This document shows positions 34,401 through 42,656 of a DNA stretch of 64,000 nt, in pieces. The translations under genes were made by a program, and so were the position numbers. The stretch lies in assembly GCF_051013375.1 (NCBI RefSeq), contig NZ_CP142125.1; one strand, written 5' to 3'. A model generated the notes under the pieces. It did no database searches, was not told where the DNA came from, and saw only the letters and a program-made list of their open reading frames with translations. Origin of the DNA: Kordia algicida. GTDB lineage: Bacteria > Bacteroidota > Bacteroidia > Flavobacteriales > Flavobacteriaceae. Positions within the stretch are counted from its first letter, which is position 1, and every line of letters begins with the position of its first letter.

Positions 34401-36880
34401 CAGTTAGCTCTACTATCACAGATGTAACTGACCAAGACTTTGGAATCAATAAAGTTCAAATTATTGACTACAATATCTCAGGAACTGTATTTGATGATAA
34501 CAATGAAAATGGTGTAAACGATACAGAAGCTGGATTAGACGCAGTAACACTTACATTATACGCTGATAACAATGCTGATGGAGCAGTTGACGCAGGTGAT
34601 ACAGTAATCACTTCAACAACTTCTGCAAACGATGGAACATACAGTTTCTCAAATGTAACAGTACAAAACACAGTAGTTGAAGTAACTGTACCAACTGATA
34701 CGGCAACATTCACTTACACATTAACAACAGCAGGAGAAGTTAATACTAGCTCTACTATTGCTGATGTAACAGGAGTTGACTTCGGAATCAACGAAGAAGA
34801 AGTTATCTTATACAACATCTCAGGAAATGTATTTGATGACAACAACGCAAGTGGAGTAAGAGAAATGGGAGAAGGATTTATTGGAGCTGTTTTAGTAACA
34901 CTATATGCAGATAACAATAATGACGGAGTTTTAGATGCTGGTGATACAGTAATCACAACAACAACAACTAGCACAATGTCTGGAAACTTCAGCTTTACAG
35001 GAGTAACTGTACAAAACACAATTGTTGCTATAACTGTACCAGCAGATACTGCTACATTTACATACACGTTAACTACAGCTGGAGATCAAGCAGTAAGTTC
35101 AACTATTACAGATGTAACAGGTGTTAACTTCGGAATTGACAGAGTTCAAGTAATTAACTACAACATCTCAGGAACTGTATTTGATGACGATAACGAAAAC
35201 GGAACTATCGATGCTGCTGAAGCTGGAAGATTAGAAAACGTAACGCTTACATTATATGCAGATAACAACAATGATGGAGCAGTTGATACTGGCGATACAG
35301 TAATCACTACTACAACTTCTGCAAACGACGGAACATACAGTTTCTCAAATGTAACAGTACAAAATACATTAGTTGAAGTAACAGTACCAACAAACGACAG
35401 TAACTTTACTTACACGTTAACAACATCAGGAATAGTAGACACAAGTTCTGCTACAACTGACGTAACTGGAGTTGACTTTGGAATCAATCAAGATAGTGCT
35501 ACTTACGCAGTAACTGGAAACGTATTCAACGATCAAAATGGTGATGGAGACATTACTGGTGACGGTGGATTAGCTGGTGTAACAGTAAGATTATTTAATG
35601 ACATCAATGGAAACGGTAGAGTAGACAGAGGTGAGCCATTATTAGGAACAACTAACTCAGACAGAAATGGAAACTACCAGTTTACAGGATTAACTGCTGC
35701 AAACGTAATTGTTCAGGTATTAGTACCATCAAACAATGCACAGTTCCAGTACACAGCAACAACGCCAATATCTGTATCGTTAAGCTCAGGAATGAATACA
35801 AACAATATCAACTTTGGTATCCAAAGAACAATTGTAGTTTCATTTAACATAAGCGGTATCGTTTGGGATGACCAAAATAGTGACCAAGTTAAAGATTCTA
35901 ACGAATTAAGATTAGAAGGTGTTGGAGTATCATTATACAACGATGCTAACGCAAACGGAATTGTTGATGCTGGTGAAACTCCAGTAAGTACAATATTTAC
36001 AGGTACAACTGGTTTCTTCGAGTTCACAAATGTAAGCTTTGCAAACGCAATTGTTGTTCCTACAGTACCATCTAACGGAACATTAACAACACCAGGAGCA
36101 AGAATTGTTTCTAGTCTTAACACAGACATTGTTGATATAGATTTCGGTATTAAAATTGCTGCTAGCTTATTTGAAGTAACAGGAGTTGTATTTGATGATG
36201 ATAATGAAAATGGTATCGCTGATCCAGGAGAAGGTTCATTAGACGGACTTGATGTTGAAATCTATGCAGATACTGATTTATCAGGAACATTCGATCCTAA
36301 TGTTGATGCTCTAGTAGCATTTACACAAACGTCAAACGGAGGATTCGGATTCTTAGATCCTAACTACTTTGTAAATGAAGTACCACCAGGACTTGTATTT
36401 GTTGTAATTGTAATTCCAGATGACAATCCACCATTCGAATCTTGGACAGCAACATACGATCCTGATACAGGAACTGCAAGCCCTGATGGAGTATACCCAA
36501 CAATCATGACAGGTAACGTTACAGGAGTTAACTTCGGTATCAACTATGTAAACTTAAACAACACATCTAGAGATCAAAATACGGATGATGTTATGTTCAC
36601 AAACGGAACTACAGTAAATGAAGCTCCAGTTGATGTATCTGAAAGATTAAGATTATATCCTAACCCAACTGTTAGACAAATCGCTATCAATGCTGATGAG
36701 TTTGCAGGAGACGTAACTGTTGAGATTTACAATGACCGTGGTTATAAAGTAATGACAACAACTGCAGGTCAGGTAGCAGGTGAAATTAAAATAGACGTTG
36801 CAAGATTAGCGCCAGGAATGTACTACGCTAAATTCGCATCAAACAATAAAGTTGCTAGTAAGAAGTTTATCAAACGATAA
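31418..36880 (+). CDS. Giant secreted surface protein with eleven SdrD-B-like repeats and T9SS sorting domain
   Basis: This 1820-residue protein begins with a signal peptide (KITLLVLTALLGLTNVFANS). Residues about 40-440 look like a beta-rich, propeller-like domain with tandem Tyr/Ser-rich blades, interrupted by an acidic low-complexity stretch near 165-260. Residues about 442-1707 hold eleven repeats of about 105-117 residues, each starting with a G-[TN]-V-[YF]-D-D core, containing a calcium-type DNNADG motif and ending VTGVDFGIN. This is the SdrD B-like adhesin fold, expected to form a stiff calcium-stabilised rod. The last 77 residues (LRLYPNPTVRQIAIN to KKFIKR) are a type A T9SS C-terminal sorting domain, so it is exported by type IX secretion and attached to the surface. 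Repeats 3 and 4 are almost identical in DNA. Likely an adhesin or filament; the ligand is unknown. Confidence 0.9.
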   Translation: MKTKITLLVLTALLGLTNVFANSMPSSENVVENEIMTTNDNSIIISAGKRIYTLNMNTYQATLLATSPYVNEINSIASDATTGWIFYVSNHISSYNWTIYGYNVYTNTHKNFGSVRHFFTSTGHAYSSRGLASGGATFYNGKLYFAMEYPTYCYYYRGTSSGNSNPKDELNNNPRAAGTAPTGMFANGPVTRSTATTEADEVDNGGRDGDGETPADFEIVEAEEANQLNDNVNDYIPEAELPEAETTNNDGDLQQRGATQAESYTQSYSHSTYNNKMYLLEISFNGLSDNTGQTTSVANGRPVYDNWWYSSFLYRGELGDIVVDDNGQMYAATSYQVQAYNFNSNRYDWANNEDVYAQMAKDKHSNLQLLKNKRTYSTYYYYGCPQNSYVTKSFVQTYTAPSSLRTYNSIQLGSLHEISGLNPHDVGRITDASDYINLTPPVSYKVKGTVYDDNNENGNLENTDGRLQGVLVTLYADNNADGVLDSGDTVIDTRNTSSTGWYAFPDVQVANTLVAVTVPSNTNTTTYTSTTPETVAVTGSTDDVRVNFGINEEQIPVNYDVFGTVYDDNNENGALENGEAGLSNVTLTLYNDTNADGVLDANDTVITTTTSATDGTYSFLHVCIQNTIVAVTVPTNTGTFTYTLTTPGTQAIDEINNDVTGVDFGINEEEVINYAISGNVYDDNDESGAQDAGEDNLDAITVTLYADNNANGTVDAGDTAISAATTGVDGTYSFTNVTAPNTVVAVTVPGNTPDFTYTLTTAGEVNTSSTTTDVTGVNFGINEVQVIDYTISGNVYDDNDESGAQDAGEDNLDAITVTLYADNNNDGALDAGDTVITSATTGVDGTYSFANVTTPNTVVAVTVPGNTPDFTYTLTTPGVVNTSSTTTDVTGVNFGINEVRVINYNISGTVFDDDNANGVNDSEAGLDAVTVKLYSDNDQSGTLTAGDGLLEIGSTGVDGTYSFTNVTTEFTLVGVEVPANTPEFTYTATTAIKLAVSSTITDVTDQDFGINKVQIIDYNISGTVFDDNNENGVNDTEAGLDAVTLTLYADNNADGAVDAGDTVITSTTSANDGTYSFSNVTVQNTVVEVTVPTDTATFTYTLTTAGEVNTSSTIADVTGVDFGINEEEVILYNISGNVFDDNNASGVREMGEGFIGAVLVTLYADNNNDGVLDAGDTVITTTTTSTMSGNFSFTGVTVQNTIVAITVPADTATFTYTLTTAGDQAVSSTITDVTGVNFGIDRVQVINYNISGTVFDDDNENGTIDAAEAGRLENVTLTLYADNNNDGAVDTGDTVITTTTSANDGTYSFSNVTVQNTLVEVTVPTNDSNFTYTLTTSGIVDTSSATTDVTGVDFGINQDSATYAVTGNVFNDQNGDGDITGDGGLAGVTVRLFNDINGNGRVDRGEPLLGTTNSDRNGNYQFTGLTAANVIVQVLVPSNNAQFQYTATTPISVSLSSGMNTNNINFGIQRTIVVSFNISGIVWDDQNSDQVKDSNELRLEGVGVSLYNDANANGIVDAGETPVSTIFTGTTGFFEFTNVSFANAIVVPTVPSNGTLTTPGARIVSSLNTDIVDIDFGIKIAASLFEVTGVVFDDDNENGIADPGEGSLDGLDVEIYADTDLSGTFDPNVDALVAFTQTSNGGFGFLDPNYFVNEVPPGLVFVVIVIPDDNPPFESWTATYDPDTGTASPDGVYPTIMTGNVTGVNFGINYVNLNNTSRDQNTDDVMFTNGTTVNEAPVDVSERLRLYPNPTVRQIAINADEFAGDVTVEIYNDRGYKVMTTTAGQVAGEIKIDVARLAPGMYYAKFASNNKVASKKFIKR
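33431..34120 (+). repeat. Near-identical tandem coding repeats (345-base period)
   Basis: Two consecutive units of the giant protein (about 33431-33775 and 33776-34120) share nearly all bases, including SGNVYDDNDESGAQDAGEDN at the start. Other units are far more divergent, so this pair is a recent duplication or has been homogenised. Confidence 0.85.
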
Positions 36881-36906
36881 TTAATAGCAAACCCCATAAC
36901 CTAAAA

Positions 36907-36938
36907 GAAAAGCCGCTGAAAAGCGGCTTTTCTTATTT
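36907..36938 (+). terminator. Intrinsic terminator after the giant surface protein
   Basis: A perfect 11-bp stem (36907-36917 with 36922-36932) closed by a GAAA tetraloop is followed by TTATTT. It lies 27 bases after the stop codon. Confidence 0.92.
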
Positions 36939-36961
36939 ACCATAAAAATCAAATATTAGCG

Positions 36962-36969
36962 TATATTTG
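36962..36969 (+). promoter_or_regulatory. -7 promoter box for the DUF4254 gene
   Basis: TATATTTG fits TAnnTTTG and lies 18 bases before the ATG at 36988. It includes the TTG that would otherwise serve as an upstream start, which argues for the ATG. Confidence 0.55.
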
Positions 36970-36987
36970 CATCAAAATAAAAGAATT

Positions 36988-37593
36988 ATGTTTAGTGATC
37001 TAGCGAATAAAATATTTCAAGAAAGCATTGAAAAATACCATATCATTGATGATGTAAACCAACCTTTTGAAAATCCATATCCAAAAGATAAAATAGAGCA
37101 TTTACTCTACAGAAAAAATTGGATTGATACTGTACAATGGCACTATGAAGACATCATTAGAGATCCAAACATAGATCCTGTAGCAGCATTAAAATTAAAA
37201 CGCTTAATAGATGCTTCTAACCAAGACAGAACCGATACTGTAGAATATGTAGACAGCTACTTTCTTCAAAAATACAACGACGTTCAAGTAAAAGAATCAG
37301 CGACAATCAACTCAGAAAGTCCAGCTTGGGCAATCGATCGCTTATCCATACTAGCACTAAAAATATATCACATGCAAGAAGAAGCAGATCGTAAAGATGC
37401 TTCTGATGCGCACAGAGCTAAATGTCAAGAAAAACTAAACGTATTATTAGAACAACGTGTAGACCTTTCAACAGCAATCGATCAACTCATTGCAGACATA
37501 GAAAATGGCGACAAATACATGAAAGTGTACAAGCAAATGAAAATGTACAACGATGATGATTTAAACCCAGTATTATACAATAAAAACAAATAA
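36988..37593 (+). CDS. DUF4254 domain protein
   Basis: This 201-residue, mostly helical soluble protein belongs to the DUF4254 type. Motifs include LLYRKNWIDTVQWHYEDIIRD near residue 40 and LKRLIDASNQDRTDTVEYVD near 72. The C-terminal half looks like an extended coiled helix. It lies 32 bases before a GT9 glycosyltransferase; this pairing is common in Bacteroidota and suggests a role in lipopolysaccharide or surface glycan assembly, though none is established. The ATG at 36988 is preferred to the upstream TTG inside the promoter. Confidence 0.82.
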   Translation: MFSDLANKIFQESIEKYHIIDDVNQPFENPYPKDKIEHLLYRKNWIDTVQWHYEDIIRDPNIDPVAALKLKRLIDASNQDRTDTVEYVDSYFLQKYNDVQVKESATINSESPAWAIDRLSILALKIYHMQEEADRKDASDAHRAKCQEKLNVLLEQRVDLSTAIDQLIADIENGDKYMKVYKQMKMYNDDDLNPVLYNKNK

Positions 37594-37625
37594 AATATAA
37601 GTCTCAACGAAACGAAACATACCTG

Positions 37626-38669
37626 ATGATACAATCATCTTCAACACATATTTTAGTCATACGTCTCTCTGCCATGGGAGACGTTGCTATGACAGTACCA
37701 GTCATAAAAGCAATGGTGCGTAGTTATCCAAATGTGAAAATTACGGTTGTTTCAAGAGCATTTCTAAAGCCAATCTTTCAAGACATTCCAAATGTATCTT
37801 TCTACACAGCAGATGTAAAAGGAAGACACAAAGGTGTATACGGACTTTTTAAACTCTACAAAGAACTCAAAAAACTTAACATTGATCTCGTTGCGGATTT
37901 ACATAATGTCCTGCGTTCAAAAATCTTAGGTATTTATTTCAAACTTGGCGGATATAAAATTGCTAAAATTGACAAAGGCAGAGCAGAAAAAAAAGCCTTA
38001 ATCAACACAGAAGATAAAATCTTCCAACAACTCAAAACGACATACGAACGTTATGCAGACGTTTTTGCAGAATTAGGGTACGCAATCAAACTAAAGAAAA
38101 AAGATGTCTTAGCACAACTCGAAATGACAAAAAAAGCAACTTTGTTCATTGGTGAAGACACAAAAAAATGGATTGGCATTGCACCTTTTGCCGCTTTCGC
38201 GGGAAAAACCTATCCTGCAACACAAATGGAAACTGTAATTGCAAAACTAAGCGAAACCAATCAATACAAAATCATCCTTTTTGGTGGTCCAGCAGATAAA
38301 AAACAACTAGCAACTTGGGAGCAAAAACACAACAACGTCATCAACTGTGCAGGATTATTTTCTTTTGAAGAAGAACTCATGCTCATCTCCAACTTAGATG
38401 TAATGCTTTCTATGGATTCTGGAAATGCACACTTAGCCGCAATGTTTGGTAGAAAAGTAGTGACTATTTGGGGAGTGACGCATCCGTATGCAGGATTTTA
38501 TCCATTTGGACAACCGCAAGAAAATGCATTACTGGCAGACAGAGAAAAATATCCACTATTGCCAACATCAATCTACGGAAACAAATATCCTGAAGGTTAC
38601 GAAAACGTCATGGAAACCATTTCCCCACAAGCCGTTTTTGATAAAATTGTGGAAGTAATTGAAAAGTAA
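37626..38669 (+). CDS. Glycosyltransferase family 9 (heptosyltransferase-like)
   Basis: This 347-residue GT-B protein has the GT9 start HILVIRLSAMGDVAMTVPVI, DLVADLHNVLRSKI near residue 84, IGIAPFAAFAGKTYP near 181 and the donor-side SMDSGNAHLAAMFG near 264 followed by VVTIWGVTHPYAGFYPFG. The family transfers heptose or related sugars to the lipopolysaccharide core at the cytoplasmic side. The donor in flavobacteria is not certain. It is likely co-transcribed with the DUF4254 gene and is convergent with the reductase gene 27 bases downstream. Confidence 0.88.
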   Translation: MIQSSSTHILVIRLSAMGDVAMTVPVIKAMVRSYPNVKITVVSRAFLKPIFQDIPNVSFYTADVKGRHKGVYGLFKLYKELKKLNIDLVADLHNVLRSKILGIYFKLGGYKIAKIDKGRAEKKALINTEDKIFQQLKTTYERYADVFAELGYAIKLKKKDVLAQLEMTKKATLFIGEDTKKWIGIAPFAAFAGKTYPATQMETVIAKLSETNQYKIILFGGPADKKQLATWEQKHNNVINCAGLFSFEEELMLISNLDVMLSMDSGNAHLAAMFGRKVVTIWGVTHPYAGFYPFGQPQENALLADREKYPLLPTSIYGNKYPEGYENVMETISPQAVFDKIVEVIEK

Positions 38670-38696
38670 TTCTTTACCAAGACCCAAGACCCAAAA

Positions 38697-39737
38697 TCAA
38701 ATATCATCAAAATCAACAGCAATAGTAGCCGTTGTTGGATGTGCTTGGCACGCTAAAATCATTCCTTCTTCCAATTCGCTATCAGTCAAAATCTGATTCT
38801 TCTCCATAATCGCTTTTCCTTCAGTAACTCTACAAATACAACTACTACAAATTCCACCTTGGCATGAATATGGTGCATCAATCTTTTGCTTCAAAGCAGC
38901 ATCCAAAATCGTTTCGCTAGCGTCCATTTCAAAAGTAAAATCTTCATCATCAACCGTTACAGAAATTGTTGATTTTCCAGTAATGGCTTCTGCTTCCGAA
39001 TTCGTTTCAGAAGAAGATGTAAACAACTCAAAATGAATTGCTTCTTCAGCAACACCATTACTTTTTAACGTATCAGAAACGGTGGTAATCATCGCTTCTG
39101 GTCCACAAATATAATAATGAGTAAAAGCAGTAGCTGCCATCTGATTTTTCAACACATAATTCACGGAAGTGCTATCAATTCGTCCTGCCAATGCATTTTC
39201 AGAACGTGATCGACTGTACACAAATTTCAAATAAAAATTAGGATATTTTTCTGCCAAAGCGATCAATTCATCATGAAAAATAGTTTCTTCCGTAGACTTA
39301 TTTCCATACAACAACGCAACGGTATTTCCGTATGCTAACGCAGTTTTTAAAATGCTCATAATTGGTGTAATTCCACTTCCTGCGGCAAAAAGTGCAATAG
39401 CGCCACTATGTGAAGAAGGCGTATATATGAAATTTCCTTCCGGAGAATGTACATCGAGCAAGGTTCCTGCTGTCAATTCACGGTTAGCGTACTTTGAGAA
39501 CGTTCCGTCAGAAACTTCTTTGATAGCAACCTTCAACTTATTCTCTTTCGGTGTGGTACATAACGAATATGCTCTGCGAATTTCTTCACCATTCAACACG
39601 GTTTTTATCGTAATATATTGTCCTGCTTTAAAAGAAAAAGAAGGCTGTAACGCTTCTGGAACATGAAATTCTACGCTTACCGCGCTTGGAGTTTCTCTAT
39701 GAATATGACGTACTTCTAACTGACGAAAATCTGACAT
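38697..39737 (-). CDS. Ferredoxin-NADP reductase-type oxidoreductase with 2Fe-2S domain (PaaE-like)
   Basis: This 346-residue protein has three domains. The FAD domain has RRAYSLCT near residue 54; the NAD(P) domain has LFAAGSGITPIMSIL near 112-126 and YYICGPEAMI near 206. A C-terminal plant-type 2Fe-2S domain has CQGGICSSCICRV with a fourth Cys in LACQAHP. Such proteins pass electrons from NADPH to an oxygenase or desaturase. It resembles PaaE of the phenylacetyl-CoA epoxidase, but no other paa genes are present, so a general electron-transfer role is as likely. It is a single-gene unit on the minus strand. Confidence 0.87.
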   Translation of the reverse strand: MSDFRQLEVRHIHRETPSAVSVEFHVPEALQPSFSFKAGQYITIKTVLNGEEIRRAYSLCTTPKENKLKVAIKEVSDGTFSKYANRELTAGTLLDVHSPEGNFIYTPSSHSGAIALFAAGSGITPIMSILKTALAYGNTVALLYGNKSTEETIFHDELIALAEKYPNFYLKFVYSRSRSENALAGRIDSTSVNYVLKNQMAATAFTHYYICGPEAMITTVSDTLKSNGVAEEAIHFELFTSSSETNSEAEAITGKSTISVTVDDEDFTFEMDASETILDAALKQKIDAPYSCQGGICSSCICRVTEGKAIMEKNQILTDSELEEGMILACQAHPTTATIAVDFDDI

Positions 39738-39784
39738 GGTGTAATCTTTTTAATAAAAATGATCGCAATCTGCGAATAATTGAG

Positions 39785-39792
39785 CAAAAATA
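39785..39792 (-). promoter_or_regulatory. -7 promoter box for the reductase gene
   Basis: On the minus strand this reads TATTTTTG, 47 bases before the ATG at 39737. No clear -33 TTG. Confidence 0.45.
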
Positions 39793-39845
39793 GACAATAC
39801 TACAAGGCTTTTAAAACGAATTTAGAAGAAATTATACCTAAAAAA

Positions 39846-39877
39846 CTTATGCATAAGAAGATTATGTATTATATTTG
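39846..39877 (+). promoter_or_regulatory. PadR-gene promoter with a 12-bp palindrome
   Basis: TATATTTG (39870-39877) fits TAnnTTTG. Centred about 20 bases upstream is the perfect palindrome CTTATGCATAAG (39846-39857), where a -33 element would lie. A PadR dimer bound there could block transcription, so autoregulation is plausible. A second box, TAAATTTG, lies at 39882-39889. Confidence 0.5.
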
Positions 39878-39892
39878 AGTATAAATTTGGCT

Positions 39893-40228
39893 ATGGGAAA
39901 CTCAAAACTATATCGCGGAAGCTTGCACACCATCATTTTAAAACTCTTGGAAGAACATGGGAAAATGTACGGTTATGAAATCACACAAAAAGTAAAAGAA
40001 ATTACCAAAGGTGAACTCAATATTACCGAAGGCGCATTATACCCTGCATTGCATAAGCTAGAAGCAGAAGAATTGTTGGATGTCGAAATAGCAAAAGTTG
40101 AAAATCGCTTACGCAAATACTACAAACTCACCGAAAAAGGAAGTATAGAAACCGAATCTAAACTCAAAGAACTCGAAGAATACATCAGAAACATGCACAC
40201 GTTGGTCAATGCAAAATGGAGCATTTAA
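39893..40228 (+). CDS. PadR family transcriptional regulator
   Basis: This 111-residue winged-helix protein has the PadR signature: LYRGSLHTIILKLLEEHGKMYGYEIT, then ITEGALYPALHKLEAEELL (the recognition helix and wing) and RKYYKLTEKG. PadR proteins bind short palindromes as dimers and usually repress adjacent transporter genes. I use the ATG at 39893; the upstream in-frame TTG lies inside the promoter box. It is followed 35 bases later by a HAAS-like membrane protein gene, the usual partner, and then by ABC transporter genes, so it probably controls the whole cassette. Confidence 0.9.
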   Translation: MGNSKLYRGSLHTIILKLLEEHGKMYGYEITQKVKEITKGELNITEGALYPALHKLEAEELLDVEIAKVENRLRKYYKLTEKGSIETESKLKELEEYIRNMHTLVNAKWSI

Positions 40229-40263
40229 TCTTATTAAAAATTAGATGAATAAAAGCGAAAAAC

Positions 40264-40989
40264 ATGAAACTAACACAGGAGCAAATACAATATATTGACG
40301 ATTACCTACAACGAAGTGGCGTAACCTATTGGGACGTTCGTGCAGAATTATTAGATCATATCGCTTCTGCCATTGAAGAAGAAATCACAACCAACAAAAG
40401 TACCTTTGAAGAAGCACTAAAATCGGTAAGTCTCTCGTTTGGAAATCAAGTGCGAAAAGGCTACATTCTCAATAAAGACAACACCAAATGGATTCCCGCA
40501 GGAACTTTTTCAGATGGCGAAGGTTTCAAAAAACTACAACGAGAAAAGCAAAAACAAATTGGTAAAAAGAACCTAAAAGCATATTGGAAACAAGTATGTC
40601 AATTATTTTTTTCGGCACGTTTTTATGCAGAATTTCTGCTGATGATACTTTTAGTAATGACAACCGCGCAATACAGCGAAAAGACGTCTCTTTTACTAGG
40701 TTTTATCTATCTTTTTTATCCGTTTCTTCCAATAGGTTATAAATATTTTAAAGGAGAAATTCCCAAAAAATCATTACACATACACATGTCAATGATCGGA
40801 TTGGTATTATGGCTAAACCTATTCAATTTAGTGCCAAACGGCTACCAAATTTTCTTTGATACCAAGCTAGATTTCCAAATCTATGCGTGGATGCTTATCT
40901 TGGTATTTCCCTTTATCAAAGCGAGTTTTGTGCGATACCATACTGTATGCAAGGAATACAAAAAACAGTACGATTTAATCAAAAGTTAA
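40264..40989 (+). CDS. PadR-associated membrane protein with HAAS-like N-terminus
   Basis: This 241-residue protein has a helical N-terminal domain (residues 1-70, YIDDYLQRSGVTYWDVRAEL and LDHIASAIEEE) like the HAAS signalling domains encoded beside PadR regulators. About four membrane helices follow from residue 120. HAAS proteins are thought to sense membrane state or relay signals to the regulator. It sits between padR and the ABC genes. No enzymatic motif is visible. Confidence 0.7.
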   Translation: MKLTQEQIQYIDDYLQRSGVTYWDVRAELLDHIASAIEEEITTNKSTFEEALKSVSLSFGNQVRKGYILNKDNTKWIPAGTFSDGEGFKKLQREKQKQIGKKNLKAYWKQVCQLFFSARFYAEFLLMILLVMTTAQYSEKTSLLLGFIYLFYPFLPIGYKYFKGEIPKKSLHIHMSMIGLVLWLNLFNLVPNGYQIFFDTKLDFQIYAWMLILVFPFIKASFVRYHTVCKEYKKQYDLIKS

Positions 40990-41076
40990 TTCAGTACTTT
41001 AGATCACTAAATAGCATCCAAAAACAAATCCACGCAAAACAAAGAACAAAAAACAAAGAACAAACCCAACAAACCT

Positions 41077-41118
41077 CACACTAAGCAAAGTCAAAGTGTA
41101 ACATTTTCAAAAAACGGC
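41077..41118. repeat. Short intergenic repeat with GTAACATTTTCAAAAAAC tail
   Basis: An imperfect palindrome (CACACTAAGCAAAGTCAAAG then TGTAAC) is followed by ATTTTCAAAAAAC. The same combination occurs at 53650-53690. In both cases it lies a few tens of bases before a gene start. Confidence 0.6.
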
Positions 41119-41148
41119 TACTAACACTACAACCAACCCACAGAAAAA

Positions 41149-42636
41149 ATGATCAGAACATTTCTAAGTTTACAATGGAAAGAATTCAAACGATCGGCTT
41201 CCTTTCAAAAAGGAATTGCCATAAAAATATTGCTCATTTTTGCAGCGTTATATTTTGGTAGTTTTGCGATATTATTAGGAGCTTTTCTATTCAAAATTCT
41301 AAGTGAATTTTTCCCTGAGCAAGACCCGATAACAACTGCCAACAACTATCTTATCTTTTGGTTTCTATTCGATCTTGTATTTCGCTACTTCATGCAGCAA
41401 ATGCCTGTAATGAATGTAAAACCACTCATGATAATTCCTATCAAACAAAAAACCATCATTCACTTTCTGCTTGGAAAAACAATGGTGTCGTTTTTCAACT
41501 TCTTGCCATTATTTATCTTTATTCCATTCTCAATTGTATTATTGGTACAAGGATATTCGCCGGTAAACGTCATTCTTTGGTTTCTTGCTATCGTTGCAAT
41601 TACGTATGTGCTTAATTTTACAAATATTCTCGCTAATAAAAGCAATACTGTTTTTTACATTGTACTAAGTGTTATAGCTGTTCTTGCAGGATTAGAATAC
41701 TTATATATCAACGAATATTTTGACGCTTTTAAAGTTTCCGAAATCTGCGGAATGGTTTTCAATGCACTATACAACTATCCGTTTTTAGTATTAATTCCAA
41801 TTGTGTTGGCTGCGTTTCTATACTATCTCAACTTTGACTATCTCAACAAACGCTTTTACTTAGACGATGCTATTTCCAAAAAAGTAAAAGAAGTCACAAC
41901 TACTGATCTTTCTTGGATGAATCGTTTTGGGAAACTGGCAACCTTTCTAAAAAATGATGTACGAATGATTTGGAGAAATAAACGCCCAAAACAAGTACTA
42001 TTCATGTCTGGTTTTTTCCTCTTTTACGGAGTCATTTTCTTCGTGCAAAAACAATACAATGACATGCCAGGATTTTTAGCATTTGCTTCCATATTTGTCA
42101 CGGCAGGATTTCTCTTTTCGTTTGGACAATTAGTACCTTCTTGGGATAGTGAATACTACAAAATGCTTATGAGTCAAAACATTCCCTACCGAAAATACCT
42201 TGAATCCAAATGGTATCTTATGGTATTGGCAGTTTTCATCTCGTTTCTACTCAGCACACCGTACATTTACTTTGGTTGGGACAAATATGCCATGATTGCG
42301 GCAGGCGCTTCGTTCAATATCGGAATCAACTCGTTTGTCACACTATTTGGTGGCGCACTTAACAGAGTTCCCGTAAAACTCAATGAAAAAGCAAAAGCAT
42401 TTAGTAATACACAAGGTTTCAATCCTACACAATTGCTCATTGCTTTGCCAAAAATGCTATTGCCAGTTATCATATTTTACATTCCTTACCTCATTGCAGG
42501 ATTAAATGCCGGAATTATCTCTTTGGCGCTCAGTGGTGTCGTCGGATTGTTATTTAGAAACTTCTTTCTAAAAAAAATAGAACAAGTCTACCAAAAAGGA
42601 AAATACAAAACCATTGAAGCTTTTGGCGAAAACTAA
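41149..42636 (+). CDS. ABC transporter permease-like membrane protein, DUF5687
   Basis: This 495-residue protein has about ten to eleven membrane helices and begins FLSLQWKEFKRSASFQKGIA, the DUF5687 pattern. It has a long central cytoplasmic segment near residues 235-280 (DAISKKVKEVTTTDLSW, LKNDVRMIWRNKRPKQ). The ATPase gene follows 20 bases later, so these two form an ABC exporter or ABC-2-type system without a periplasmic binding protein. The substrate is unknown. Confidence 0.8.
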   Translation: MIRTFLSLQWKEFKRSASFQKGIAIKILLIFAALYFGSFAILLGAFLFKILSEFFPEQDPITTANNYLIFWFLFDLVFRYFMQQMPVMNVKPLMIIPIKQKTIIHFLLGKTMVSFFNFLPLFIFIPFSIVLLVQGYSPVNVILWFLAIVAITYVLNFTNILANKSNTVFYIVLSVIAVLAGLEYLYINEYFDAFKVSEICGMVFNALYNYPFLVLIPIVLAAFLYYLNFDYLNKRFYLDDAISKKVKEVTTTDLSWMNRFGKLATFLKNDVRMIWRNKRPKQVLFMSGFFLFYGVIFFVQKQYNDMPGFLAFASIFVTAGFLFSFGQLVPSWDSEYYKMLMSQNIPYRKYLESKWYLMVLAVFISFLLSTPYIYFGWDKYAMIAAGASFNIGINSFVTLFGGALNRVPVKLNEKAKAFSNTQGFNPTQLLIALPKMLLPVIIFYIPYLIAGLNAGIISLALSGVVGLLFRNFFLKKIEQVYQKGKYKTIEAFGEN

Positions 42637-42656
42637 TAACCTCTAATTCTACGACA

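Noticed and set aside
33436..35067. Several antisense open frames in the giant surface protein gene
   Set aside because: They are mirror images of the repeats, open only because of the repeated codons on the plus strand.
38697..39737. Phenylacetate degradation gene (paaE) as a pathway marker
   Set aside because: No other paa genes are nearby; the domain layout is shared with many ferredoxin reductases.
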